Assembly: GCA_029239785.1 (NCBI GenBank)
Contig: JARBUG010000019.1
Span: 1 to 62,406 of the forward strand
Length of the DNA stretch: 62,406 nucleotides
Origin: Symbiobacteriaceae bacterium
GTDB taxonomy: Bacteria > Bacillota > Sulfobacillia > Symbiobacteriales > Symbiobacteriaceae
Direction of reading: 5' to 3'
The notes below the pieces were generated by a model that worked only from the letters and a program-made list of their open reading frames with translations, searched no databases and was not told where the DNA came from. Below, in pieces: positions 23,849 to 31,530 of this stretch (position 1 is its first letter; each line of letters begins with the position of its first letter). The translations under genes were made by a program, and so were the position numbers.

Positions 23849-24595
23849 GTGGGAAAACCACAGGGTTTCCTTCGCCTTCCTTGGACGATTTGGGTGGCCG
23901 GCGCAGCGATCGCTGCATCTGGCGTAATGTCCATTGTCGGCTCACTCACCCGCGGCAACCAGACTTCCGATGTTGTGTTTTGGGCAGGGTTCATTTCGGC
24001 GGGAGTTTCCGGGCTTGGCAACGTGATTGCTCACTTCGGACACCATTGGCGGTCTGAGAAATGGCAGCCCGATGAGGCTATTCAGACACTCCTCGAAGCC
24101 TACTTGTGGGACGATGGTGACGCCAAAGTGGTGAAGCAGGGGCTGCGACTCAACGTTCTGATGCCAGATCGTAACGGGGTTCTACACAGTCGTTTTTCAG
24201 TCAATATGGGCGGTTCACCTGATCGCACCCTGACCTGGGCGGAGAATCAGGGGCATATCGGATACAGCTTTTCAACCGGCAAAGCACTGGCCGAAGATCT
24301 GTCGAGATTCCGACATCTCACCTTCGAAGAGGTTTCAGCCAAGATGGCAGACTACCCAATTCCGTGGGGATTGAGCCGTACCCATTGGCAGCACCTGCAT
24401 GGAGTAGGCTCGGCACTTTGCGTCCCCATTCCGCATCCCACACGGTCTGGGCGCCTGATAGGCGTCCTGGTGCTCGACTCTCCGAAACCGCTTGCCGCAA
24501 CTGATTTTCTCGCCGCTGAGACCCAAGACCGCTGGTCCCGGCGGGTAGCACGTCTGGGATGCCTCTTCAGTGAACTCGGGCTTGTCCCGAAATAG
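23849..24595 (+). CDS. Membrane-anchored GAF-like sensor protein
   Basis: 248 residues. Two N-terminal transmembrane helices (about 10-32 and 42-64) are followed by a cytosolic region (75-240) with the look of a GAF domain: LRLNVLMPDRNGVLHSRFSV, GHIGYSFSTGKALAEDL, and LCVPIPHPTRSGRLIGVLVLDS. No kinase, cyclase or HTH module is attached. GAF domains bind small molecules or mediate dimer signalling. GTG at 23849 follows GAGAGAGG. Its place between the peptide gene and an XRE regulator suggests it belongs to the same signalling operon, for example as a membrane-side sensor or regulator partner. Ligand unknown. Confidence 0.7.
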   Translation: MGKPQGFLRLPWTIWVAGAAIAASGVMSIVGSLTRGNQTSDVVFWAGFISAGVSGLGNVIAHFGHHWRSEKWQPDEAIQTLLEAYLWDDGDAKVVKQGLRLNVLMPDRNGVLHSRFSVNMGGSPDRTLTWAENQGHIGYSFSTGKALAEDLSRFRHLTFEEVSAKMADYPIPWGLSRTHWQHLHGVGSALCVPIPHPTRSGRLIGVLVLDSPKPLAATDFLAAETQDRWSRRVARLGCLFSELGLVPK

Positions 24596-24609
24596 GTGGG
24601 TGATGTACG

Positions 24610-25713
24610 GTGAAACCGGGAATGGAAGAGTTGCGACCGGGACTTCATATTCAGGCGGACACGGGTTTCGACCTCATCCAGCCTGGATACAGGCCCAACA
24701 CGAGCAGGGCACATGCAGGAGATGCAGCGCACAGGTCAATCTCTGTAGCGGTTGACCGTGAAGCGGTGGCATCTCTTCTCGTAGGTGCCGCTGTTGGTGC
24801 GACTATCCTGGGGTCAATCGGCGCCGCCGTGCAGGCTGCTATGGCAGGGGTCGGCGGCGCCGCGTTGGGCGGCGCGGTGGGTGCGACCTTTGGGGTGATA
24901 CTCGGAACGGAGATGGGCCGTCGAATCAGCAACTTCCAGCGGTGGATTGACCGTAGCGCAGATGGACAAACAGATGTCCCGAACCATGGTTGCGACTGGT
25001 TGCAGCAGCGCCAGGACGAGTCTGAGCATTTGTCGGTATTGGCGCAGCGCCTGGCACGGGTACGCAACGAGTGCGGAATCACCGTGGAAGAACTCAGCGT
25101 TCGGTGCGGCATCTCCTCGGAGTTCCTTGCTGAACTTGAAACCAACTGGGTCAGTCCGACGTTGTCTCAGGTCAGGCGCATAGCGAAGGCCCTGGGGGTT
25201 ACCGAGTTGTTTCTTCTCGGCGGAGTTCAGACGGCCGCATCAGACGATTTCGGATCCGAAGAGATGGACGGCGTGGCGTGGATGGTAGGCCGTCGATTTG
25301 CCTCGTACCTGGAAAACCTTAACCCCACAGAACGGCAGGAACTCCGCGAAGCCTCCGTGGAGCAACGGTTCACTTTCGCGGTTGGCTTCTTGTGCCACAC
25401 CTTTCCTTCTTCGTTCACCCCCACAGTGCTGGCTCTTTTGCTTAATCTCAGTCCTGACACCTTCGAGCGTATCCTCCATGGCGGTGAGCCAATTGCCAGG
25501 TACACCCTGTGCAGACTGACGCAGGTAACCGGCATAAGCATTCGTTTTTTCTCTGTAGGTGACATCCGTGAGGATTGCGAAGCTGGCGCTGTGTCCACCG
25601 AACAGGCACTGGAGTATCTCCAGCCCATTTCAGCAGCAGTGCGTGGACAACTCCCTGCCGCCCACCTCACGGCGTTGATTGCCAAGCATTTGGAGATTCA
25701 CCGCCCTTCCTGA
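24610..25713 (+). CDS. XRE-family HTH regulator with glycine-zipper segment
   Basis: 367 residues. A Gly/Ala-rich hydrophobic stretch at 55-100 (VGAAVGATILGSIGAAVQ...) resembles a glycine zipper or membrane hairpin. An XRE/Cro-type helix-turn-helix follows at about 144-203 (RLARVRNECGITVEELSVRCG...). The C-terminal 160 residues contain a second XRE-like helical block near 275-315 (LLLNLSPDTFERIL). A membrane-associated DNA-binding regulator is therefore likely. It lies 14 nt after the GAF-like gene and is the only DNA-binding protein in the TPR/peptide cluster, so it is the best candidate output regulator, since neither TPR protein has an HTH. The GTG start at 24610 has only a modest ribosome site. 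Confidence 0.72.
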   Translation: MKPGMEELRPGLHIQADTGFDLIQPGYRPNTSRAHAGDAAHRSISVAVDREAVASLLVGAAVGATILGSIGAAVQAAMAGVGGAALGGAVGATFGVILGTEMGRRISNFQRWIDRSADGQTDVPNHGCDWLQQRQDESEHLSVLAQRLARVRNECGITVEELSVRCGISSEFLAELETNWVSPTLSQVRRIAKALGVTELFLLGGVQTAASDDFGSEEMDGVAWMVGRRFASYLENLNPTERQELREASVEQRFTFAVGFLCHTFPSSFTPTVLALLLNLSPDTFERILHGGEPIARYTLCRLTQVTGISIRFFSVGDIREDCEAGAVSTEQALEYLQPISAAVRGQLPAAHLTALIAKHLEIHRPS

Positions 25714-25815
25714 ACAGCGCCAGCTTGCTACGTGAAACAGCCTATCGGCGTGATATCGTTGATAGGCTCGGGCGGTTCGCAGAGAGAGGGCAGACTATCC
25801 CCGGAGGGAAGCATC

Positions 25816-26346
25816 ATGCCAAGCTACTTCTTCGCAATCACGCCCCCTGAGCCCACCCTGGGCGCCATCGAGGCCTTTCGGGCCCGGTGGGGGCACCCCC
25901 ACCACAACGTCGAGCCCCACATCACCGTGAAGCCGCCTTTCCCCTGGGACGATGCCCCAGGGGCTCTCCTCGACCTTCTCCGCCCCGCCCTCGCCGGCCT
26001 GCGACCCTTTGCGGCCCGGCTCGGCGCCCCGGCCCGGTTCGGCAACGCCGTGCTCTACCTCACCGTGGACAGCCCGGATATGCATTCCCTGCACCTGACC
26101 ACCATCAACGTACTGGCAGGCGCGATCCCCACCGCCCACGAAGGGCACGAATACACGCCTCACCTGACCCTGGCTGTCACCCGGTTCGGCATCAGCCCCG
26201 AGGCCCTTGACCGCATGGAAGCCGAAGCCCGGGCCGAATTGGCCGTCTTCCCGGCCTTCGACGTCACCGCCCTACGCGGCTATCAGCGCTTCGGCAAGGA
26301 CGATCGGTGGCAACCCCTGTGCGATCTGCCGCTGGGTTCGCTATAA
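25816..26346 (+). CDS. 2H phosphoesterase-like protein (LigT / 2'-5' RNA ligase superfamily)
   Basis: 176 residues with the two HxT/S motifs of the 2H fold: HITV near residue 36 and HLTL near 117, at the usual spacing. The fold holds both histidines in one active site that hydrolyses or makes 2',3'-cyclic phosphate or 2'-5' linkages in RNA or nucleotides. The ATG start at 25816 follows GGAGGG. The N-terminal YFFAITPPEP is typical. It is 35 nt before the THUMP methyltransferase start region, and the TATAAT at 26342-26347 overlaps its stop, so the next gene probably has its own promoter. The substrate is unknown. Confidence 0.8.
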   Translation: MPSYFFAITPPEPTLGAIEAFRARWGHPHHNVEPHITVKPPFPWDDAPGALLDLLRPALAGLRPFAARLGAPARFGNAVLYLTVDSPDMHSLHLTTINVLAGAIPTAHEGHEYTPHLTLAVTRFGISPEALDRMEAEARAELAVFPAFDVTALRGYQRFGKDDRWQPLCDLPLGSL

Positions 26347-26386
26347 TAGACAGGTAGTTTTCCGCAGAAAGTGAGACAAAGACCGC

Positions 26387-27556
26387 ATGGCACACGTCGA
26401 ACTGATCGCAACCGCACCCATGGGGCTTGAAGCCCTGGTCGCCAAAGAAGTGAAGGACCTTGGCTACACCGACGTCACCGTCGATAACGGCGCCGTCACC
26501 TTCCGGGCCGATGAGGCCGCCATCTGCCGGGCCAACCTGTGGCTCCGCACAGCCGACCGCGTCCTCGTCAAACTGGGCGAATTCAAGGCAACCACCTTCG
26601 AAGAGCTCTTCCAGGGCACCAAGGCGTTGCCCTGGGACGAATGGATTCCCTCGGACGGCAACTTCCACATCAACGGCCGCTCGCACAAGTCGCAGCTGAC
26701 TTCGGTGCCGGCCAGCCAGGGCGTGGTCGAAAAGGCGATTGTTGAGAAGCTCAAGCAGAAGTACCGGCTCGAATGGTTCCCGAAGACCGGCGCCAAGTAC
26801 GGCGTCGAGGTTTCGCTGCTGAAAGATGTGGCGACGCTGACGCTGGACACCACCGGCCCAAGCCTACATAAGCGGGGTTACCGCAAGCTCACCGCCGAGG
26901 CGCCCATCAAGGAGACGCTGGCGGCGGCGCTTATCAGCATCGCCAAGTGGCACCCCGAGCGCCCCTTCTGGGACCCCATGTGCGGCTCCGGCACGATTCC
27001 TATCGAGGCGGCCATGATCGGGCATAACATCGCCCCGGGCATGCACCGGCAGTTCCCGGCCGAGGCCTGGGGGCGGATTGGCGAGGACCTGTGGCAGGTC
27101 GCCCGCGACGAAGCTTTCGACCTCGCGGACTACGACAAGAAGCTCGAGATTGTCGGGACGGACGTGAACGCCGAAGTGCTCGAGCTGGCTGCCCATCACC
27201 TGCGGGCCGCGGGCCTGTCGAAATCGGTCACCTTACGGCGCCAGCCGCTCAAGGATTTGCAGACCGACCTGAAGTACGGCTACCTGATCACCAACCCGCC
27301 CTATGGCGAACGCCTCGGCGAAAGGGAAGAGGTGGAGGACCTCTACCGGCAGATGGGGCGAGTCTGCCGGACGCTGCCTGAATGGTCGGTCTTTGTGATT
27401 ACGGCGCACAAGGGGTTTGAGAAGTTCTACGGCAAGGGTGCCGACAAGAAGCGCAAGCTGTACAACGGGCGCATTGAGTGCGACCTGTATCAGTATCTTG
27501 GCAAGTACCACGCCCGCCCGGTGCCGTACGAAGAGGCCCGGCCGGCCGAATCGTAA
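26387..27556 (+). CDS. THUMP-domain N6-adenine/N2-guanine RNA methyltransferase (YpsC/RlmL type)
   Basis: 389-residue SAM-dependent methyltransferase of the YpsC/RlmL N-terminal family, which modifies a guanosine in 23S rRNA in proteobacteria. A ferredoxin-like/THUMP region covers residues 1-160. A Rossmann domain follows with the SAM-binding DPMCGSGTIPIEAA and the catalytic NPPYGERLG. The start at ATG 26387 agrees with the family N-terminus (ELIATAPMGLEALVAKE). A -10-like TATAAT lies at 26342-26347. A hairpin at 27579 ends the unit, facing a convergent small gene. Confidence 0.88.
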   Translation: MAHVELIATAPMGLEALVAKEVKDLGYTDVTVDNGAVTFRADEAAICRANLWLRTADRVLVKLGEFKATTFEELFQGTKALPWDEWIPSDGNFHINGRSHKSQLTSVPASQGVVEKAIVEKLKQKYRLEWFPKTGAKYGVEVSLLKDVATLTLDTTGPSLHKRGYRKLTAEAPIKETLAAALISIAKWHPERPFWDPMCGSGTIPIEAAMIGHNIAPGMHRQFPAEAWGRIGEDLWQVARDEAFDLADYDKKLEIVGTDVNAEVLELAAHHLRAAGLSKSVTLRRQPLKDLQTDLKYGYLITNPPYGERLGEREEVEDLYRQMGRVCRTLPEWSVFVITAHKGFEKFYGKGADKKRKLYNGRIECDLYQYLGKYHARPVPYEEARPAES

Positions 27557-27578
27557 CGACCCGTAACATCGAACAGAA

Positions 27579-27612
27579 AGGCCGCCCCACAATCGGAGGG
27601 CGGCCTCACCTT
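27579..27612. terminator. Bidirectional terminator
   Basis: 9-bp stem AGGCCGCCC/GGGCGGCCT (27579-27587 with 27598-27606) between the convergent methyltransferase gene and the 92-residue gene; T-rich tails on both strands (CACCTTTCTC; CCTTTCTGTT). Confidence 0.65.
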
Positions 27613-27616
27613 TCTC

Positions 27617-27895
27617 TTACCGGAACCCCACCCGCTTCTCGTTCTCCGCCGACAGATGCACGCCCAGGATGGACTTATACAGCAGCACCGTGCGGGTCTT
27701 GTGCGCCCCATCCTTCCGGTCGAAAGCGACGTAACTCTCTGCGCAGACAGGCTCCCCTTCCAGGCGCACAGTCTGACCGCTCCTGAGCATCAGATCGACG
27801 ATTACCTTCTCGGCACCCGTCTCTGCTGCGAAGCTCTCCTTCAGCCCGCGCAACTCCTCCGCAAAAAACGCTCGGGTCAACGCTTCCCCCGACAT
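27617..27895 (-). CDS. Conserved-looking small protein, unknown
   Basis: 92 residues, soluble and mixed alpha/beta: a helical N-terminus (EALTRAFFAEELRGLKESF), then beta-rich KVIVDLMLRSGQTVRLEG and TRTVLLYKSILGVHLS. The second half could be a small beta-barrel fold. The start is ATG 27895 with AAGGGTGG about 5 nt upstream; ATG 27919 has no ribosome site. It is transcribed convergently with the THUMP methyltransferase and divergently from rarA. I do not recognise a family. Confidence 0.65.
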   Translation of the reverse strand: MSGEALTRAFFAEELRGLKESFAAETGAEKVIVDLMLRSGQTVRLEGEPVCAESYVAFDRKDGAHKTRTVLLYKSILGVHLSAENEKRVGFR

Positions 27896-28005
27896 GCCAC
27901 CCACCCTTTCCGCTGCCATCTATAGATGATTGTGACACAAGGAGATGTCCCCGCCAATCCCGAACTCTCCTCAGTCAACGCCGTTGACGAGAGGAAGTGG
28001 CGACC

Positions 28006-29337
28006 ATGGACCTCTTTGAATATGCCCGTCAGCAGCAAATGGCCAGCCAGGCGCCACTGGCGGCCCGCATGCGGGCCCAGACCCTGGACGAGTACGTCGG
28101 GCAGGAGCACATTTTCGGACCCGGCAAGTTCCTGCGCAAAGCGCTGGATGCCGGCAAGGTGCCCTCCTGCATTCTCTTCGGTCCGCCTGGCACGGGGAAA
28201 ACGACCCTCGCCCGGCTCATGGCGACCAAAATCGACGCCCATTTTGAACAGCTGAACGCCGTTACATCCGGCGTGCCTGATATTCGCCGCATTGTGGACG
28301 AGGCCAAGGCCCGCATGGGTCAGTATGGCCGGCGCACTATGGTCTTCATAGATGAGATTCACCGCTGGCGCAAGGACCAGCAGGACGCCCTCCTGCCCCA
28401 CGTGGAGGAAGGGCTGATCACGCTGATCGGCGCCACCACCCAGAACCCGTTGGTCAGCGTCAACGCACCGCTGGTCAGCCGGACCCGCATCTTTGAACTC
28501 CAGTCACTGAGCGACAAGGACATCCGCCAGCTCCTGGAGCGGGCGCTCGTTCTGCCGGGGCGCGGCCTGGGCAACTACAACGCCACGGTGGAGTCTGAGG
28601 CCATGGAGCATTTGATTCGCACATCCAGCGGCGATGCCCGCACGGCGCTCAACGCCCTGGAACTGGCCGTCGTCCTGGCCGATGCCGATGAGAACGGGCG
28701 GCGCACCGTCACACTGCCGATCGCAGAAGAGGCTCTGCTGAAGCGGGCGGTCGTTTACGACCACGATGGCGACGAGCACTACCACGTCGCGAGCGCTCTG
28801 ATCAAGTCGATTCGCGGGTCTGACCCCGACGCCGCAGTCTACTGGCTGGCCCGGATGATTTACGCCGGTGAGGATCCCAGGTTCATCGCGAGGCGGCTGG
28901 TCATATCGGCGGCGGAAGATATCGGTCTGGCGGATCCGACCGCCCTCAACCTGGCCCAATCGGCGGCGGATGCTGTTTCCTTCATCGGGATGCCCGAGGG
29001 ACGCATCATCCTGTCGGAAGTGGCGATCTACCTGGCCTGCGCACCCAAGTCAAATACGGCCTACGAAGCCATTGACCGTGCGCTGGCCCAGGTGGGTAAG
29101 GAGCGGACGCCCCCGGTGCCCATTCACCTCAAAGATGCCGGGGCTGGCAGCGGACAGCGCCTTGGCTACGGCAAGGGGTATGAGTATCCGCACGCGTACC
29201 CTTCCGGGTGGGTGCAGCAGCGGTATCTGCCAGAGGGCGTTGACGGCCCCTTCTGGGAGCCGGGCGCCCGGGGCCGGGAGGAGGTCCTGGCCCGGGTCCT
29301 GCGGGAGCGCCGGGCCCTGGGCATGCAGAGGAAGTAG
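28006..29337 (+). CDS. rarA: Replication-associated recombination ATPase RarA (MgsA)
   Basis: 443-residue AAA+ ATPase related to clamp loaders that acts at stalled replication forks with SSB. Walker A GPPGTGKTT is near residue 64, Walker B MVFIDEIHRW near 113. Sensor 1 (GATTQNP) and a C-terminal helical tetramerisation domain ending in GYGKGYEYPHAYP...QRYLPE follow, all characteristic. The ATG at 28006 with GAGG 11 nt upstream is preferred over GTG 27997, which is too close to that site. In Bacillota rarA (yrvN) usually lies near aspS, consistent with the wider order here. It ends 1 nt before the convergent Nudix gene. Confidence 0.93.
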   Translation: MDLFEYARQQQMASQAPLAARMRAQTLDEYVGQEHIFGPGKFLRKALDAGKVPSCILFGPPGTGKTTLARLMATKIDAHFEQLNAVTSGVPDIRRIVDEAKARMGQYGRRTMVFIDEIHRWRKDQQDALLPHVEEGLITLIGATTQNPLVSVNAPLVSRTRIFELQSLSDKDIRQLLERALVLPGRGLGNYNATVESEAMEHLIRTSSGDARTALNALELAVVLADADENGRRTVTLPIAEEALLKRAVVYDHDGDEHYHVASALIKSIRGSDPDAAVYWLARMIYAGEDPRFIARRLVISAAEDIGLADPTALNLAQSAADAVSFIGMPEGRIILSEVAIYLACAPKSNTAYEAIDRALAQVGKERTPPVPIHLKDAGAGSGQRLGYGKGYEYPHAYPSGWVQQRYLPEGVDGPFWEPGARGREEVLARVLRERRALGMQRK

Positions 29338-29338
29338 G

Positions 29339-29737
29339 TTACCGCACCGTCGCCACACCCTGTGCCGCCAGGGGCGACAGCCAATGCCGCTCCAGTTCGT
29401 CCAGTCGGACCCAGAGCGCCCCGCCGGCATCCTGGCCGTCGGGCTCGGTCTTCAGCGGGTCGGTCTCCCGCACAAGGGCCATCTCGTAGAAAAAGCCCAG
29501 ATGGTGCATGTCGCCCACCACCCGGCTGAACGGGGTCAACTGGCGAACGGTGCGGACCAGTAACCCGGTCTCTTCCCAGAACTCCCGCCGGACCGCATCT
29601 TCCGGATGCTCCCCGTGCTCGATGCCCCCGCCTGGCAGGTCCAGCGACCCCTCGTACGGGCCACGCATCTTTTTGACCAGCAGCACAGCCCCGTCCCGGA
29701 CAAGCACGCCATAGGCCCCAACATACCGGGTTGTCAT
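29339..29737 (-). CDS. Nudix hydrolase
   Basis: 132-residue pyrophosphohydrolase. The Nudix box begins in GGGIEHGEHPEDAVRREF and continues WEETGLL, with the REFWEE metal-binding core intact. Nudix enzymes clean up oxidised or excess nucleoside diphosphate derivatives; the substrate here is unknown. The ATG at 29737 lies just after a hairpin (29749-29782). Its stop is 1 nt from the rarA stop in convergent orientation, with no room for a separate terminator. Confidence 0.88.
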   Translation of the reverse strand: MTTRYVGAYGVLVRDGAVLLVKKMRGPYEGSLDLPGGGIEHGEHPEDAVRREFWEETGLLVRTVRQLTPFSRVVGDMHHLGFFYEMALVRETDPLKTEPDGQDAGGALWVRLDELERHWLSPLAAQGVATVR

Positions 29738-29748
29738 AGAAATAAATC

Positions 29749-29782
29749 AACTCCTTGCCCGACATCTGACGGACAAGGAGTT
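29749..29782 (-). terminator. Terminator-like hairpin between the small helical gene and the Nudix gene
   Basis: AACTCCTTG pairs with CAAGGAGTT (29749-29757 with 29774-29782), with 3 more bp inside. On the - strand it is followed by GATTTATTTC. Confidence 0.55.
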
Positions 29783-29794
29783 TGAAATGTTCCC

Positions 29795-29980
29795 TTACAC
29801 CCGCTCCTCCGGCGGATGCATGTGATGGACTCGCTGGGTCACCGCTTCCAGGGCCTGCAGGAGGCGCTCCACCGGCTCATCTTCAATGCCGCAGCTTTCC
29901 AGCGAGCGACAGGCGTCTACCAGTGCGTCTGCGGCGGCGCTGAATTGGCGGGCCGCCTGCGCCGTCAGGTTCTCGTCCAC
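29795..29980 (-). CDS. Small acidic helical protein, unknown
   Basis: 61 residues, predicted mostly helical (AARQFSAAADALVDACRSLES; PVERLLQALEAVTQRV), acidic, and ending in a His/Pro-rich HHMHPPEERV. GTG at 29980 has GAGGTGG about 5 nt upstream; GTG 29989 is an alternative. A terminator-like hairpin follows its stop. No family recognised; the coding call rests on frame, ribosome site and terminator only. Confidence 0.5.
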   Translation of the reverse strand: MDENLTAQAARQFSAAADALVDACRSLESCGIEDEPVERLLQALEAVTQRVHHMHPPEERV

Positions 29981-30124
29981 TGCTTCCACCTCGCTCGGTA
30001 ACAGTCTCCCGCGGCGCAGGCACGGGCATGCACCCGACGCGAAGGATTGTACGAATGGTGGATAGAGTGTGCGGACATGAACATGATACGTTTAGAGCAG
30101 GAGAACCGCCGAAGGAGGGCTCAT

Positions 30125-30472
30125 ATGACCAAGACCGCGCAGGCATCCGTGCAGGAGACCATCGAACAGGCGGTGGTCCGCTTCCTCCACATGCTCAACA
30201 GCCACTGCCCCGGTAACGTGATTCCGCTGCTGACGCCCGATGTGGAGCTGTCCGCCGACGAGAAGGCTGCTGGCGCCGAGGCCGTAAACGGGTACTTCAT
30301 CCGCCTGTGGGAGGCGTACCCTTGCATTAACTTCTCGGTGGAGAATCTGATTGTCGGGGAGCATGGGGCTTCCGCCGAAGTGGCCTACGAGGGCGGCCCG
30401 AAGGGCCGGGGCGAGCGCTGCATGGTTTTCGCCTTTAAGGGCGACAAGATCCGGCGGATTCGGGTGTACTAG
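30125..30472 (+). CDS. SnoaL/NTF2-like protein
   Basis: 115 residues with the cone-shaped SnoaL/NTF2-like layout: an N-terminal helix (IEQAVVRFLHMLNSH), DVELSADEKAAGAEAVNGYFIRLWEAYP, and antiparallel strands ending in CMVFAFKGDKIRRIRVY. This fold serves as small enzymes or ligand-binding domains; no function can be assigned. The ATG at 30125 follows AAGGAGGG. It is convergent with the CobW gene, 24 nt apart, across a hairpin that matches the structured repeat at 10293. Confidence 0.7.
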   Translation: MTKTAQASVQETIEQAVVRFLHMLNSHCPGNVIPLLTPDVELSADEKAAGAEAVNGYFIRLWEAYPCINFSVENLIVGEHGASAEVAYEGGPKGRGERCMVFAFKGDKIRRIRVY

Positions 30473-30474
30473 GG

Positions 30475-30509
30475 CTACGGCGCCCATTGAGGGTGCCTAG
30501 AGCAGGCAG
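30475..30509 (-). repeat. Copy of the 5' part of the 72-nt repeat at the cobW 3' end
   Basis: Reading the - strand, the ~35 nt around GCTCTAGGCACCCTCAATGG match the start of the tandem repeat at 10288-10322 in about 33 positions. The segment includes the stop codon of the CobW gene. It forms GGCACCC/GGGCGCC, a possible shared terminator for the two convergent genes. Confidence 0.65.
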
Positions 30510-31483
30510 GCTTCCAACTCGCGGATGATCTCTGCCTGGTCCAGGTGCTTGCCGATAAAGACAATGCGTGATTCGGGCCCGGCGCCATCCCACTCGGCGC
30601 CGGGCTCAAAGCCGTGCCGGTCGCCGACCTGGTGCATAATCACGGCGTGACCGGGAAGTTGGCCGATGAACAGAATGCCCTTGCCGCGCAGGACGCCCAC
30701 CGGCAGCCGGCAGAGGTATTCGTTAAGCCGCTCGGCGTCAAACGGGCGCCGCGTGCGATAGCTGACCGAGCTGATGCCGCTCAGGTGGCCTTCACCGTGT
30801 TCGTGGTGGTGGTGATGCTCGTGGGTGCAGGCCTCGCCTTCGCAGTGGTGGTGCTCTTCGGCGTCCAGGATGCGCTGGGGATCGAAGGCGCCGACGCCGA
30901 GGATAGCGGCAAGGTCGACCTGGGCGCCCTGGCTCCGGAAAATGCGGGCGTCGGTGTTGATGGCCCGGATTGCTGCCTCGACCTGGTCAAGCTGCTCGGG
31001 GCTGACCAGGTCGATTTTGTTGAGCAGAATGAGGTCGCCGAACTCCAACTGGGCCCGGCAGGCCGGGTCGGCGGCGAGGTTGCGCTCGAAGTTATACGCA
31101 TCGACCACCGTGATGATGGAGTCGAGCCGGCAGACATCGATGACGCCGTGGCTCATGAAGGTTTGGGCGATGGGCGCCGGGTTGGCGAGGCCCGTGGTTT
31201 CAACCAGGACATACTCCACCCGGGGGCGGCGCGAGAAAATGCGGCCCACTGCGTCGAGCAGGTCGGTGCGTACGGTGCAGCAAATGCAGCCGTTGTTCAG
31301 TTCGACGACTTCGTCGTCGGCACGAAGGACGAGGTCGCCGTCAATGCCGGCTTCGCCGAACTCGTTGACGATGACACCGCACCGCAGGCCGTGGTCGCCT
31401 TTGAGAATCTGGTTCAGGAGCGTCGTCTTTCCGGCGCCCAGGAAACCGGTCAGGATGGTAATGGGGAGTTTCTCGGGGTACAC
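30497..31483 (-). CDS. CobW/COG0523 GTP-dependent metallochaperone
   Basis: 328-residue G3E-family GTPase thought to insert or deliver metal, often Zn or Co. The P-loop GFLGAGKT is at residues 13-20, and the hallmark CxCC metal motif (CICC) at 66-69. A GTP-specificity NKID motif follows. A His-rich loop ([19 protein letters not shown]) precedes the C-terminal CobW_C domain ([12 protein letters not shown]). The GTG start at 31483 has GAGGTGA upstream. No obvious Zur palindrome was noticed nearby. The next - strand gene upstream is an acyl-CoA synthetase, 47 nt away, probably the same transcript. Confidence 0.88.
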   Translation of the reverse strand: MYPEKLPITILTGFLGAGKTTLLNQILKGDHGLRCGVIVNEFGEAGIDGDLVLRADDEVVELNNGCICCTVRTDLLDAVGRIFSRRPRVEYVLVETTGLANPAPIAQTFMSHGVIDVCRLDSIITVVDAYNFERNLAADPACRAQLEFGDLILLNKIDLVSPEQLDQVEAAIRAINTDARIFRSQGAQVDLAAILGVGAFDPQRILDAEEHHHCEGEACTHEHHHHHEHGEGHLSGISSVSYRTRRPFDAERLNEYLCRLPVGVLRGKGILFIGQLPGHAVIMHQVGDRHGFEPGAEWDGAGPESRIVFIGKHLDQAEIIRELEACLL

Positions 31484-31530
31484 GGGCGAATCACCTCAGC
31501 CTTTAGGATTCGCCATTCTTGTGTGGGGTC

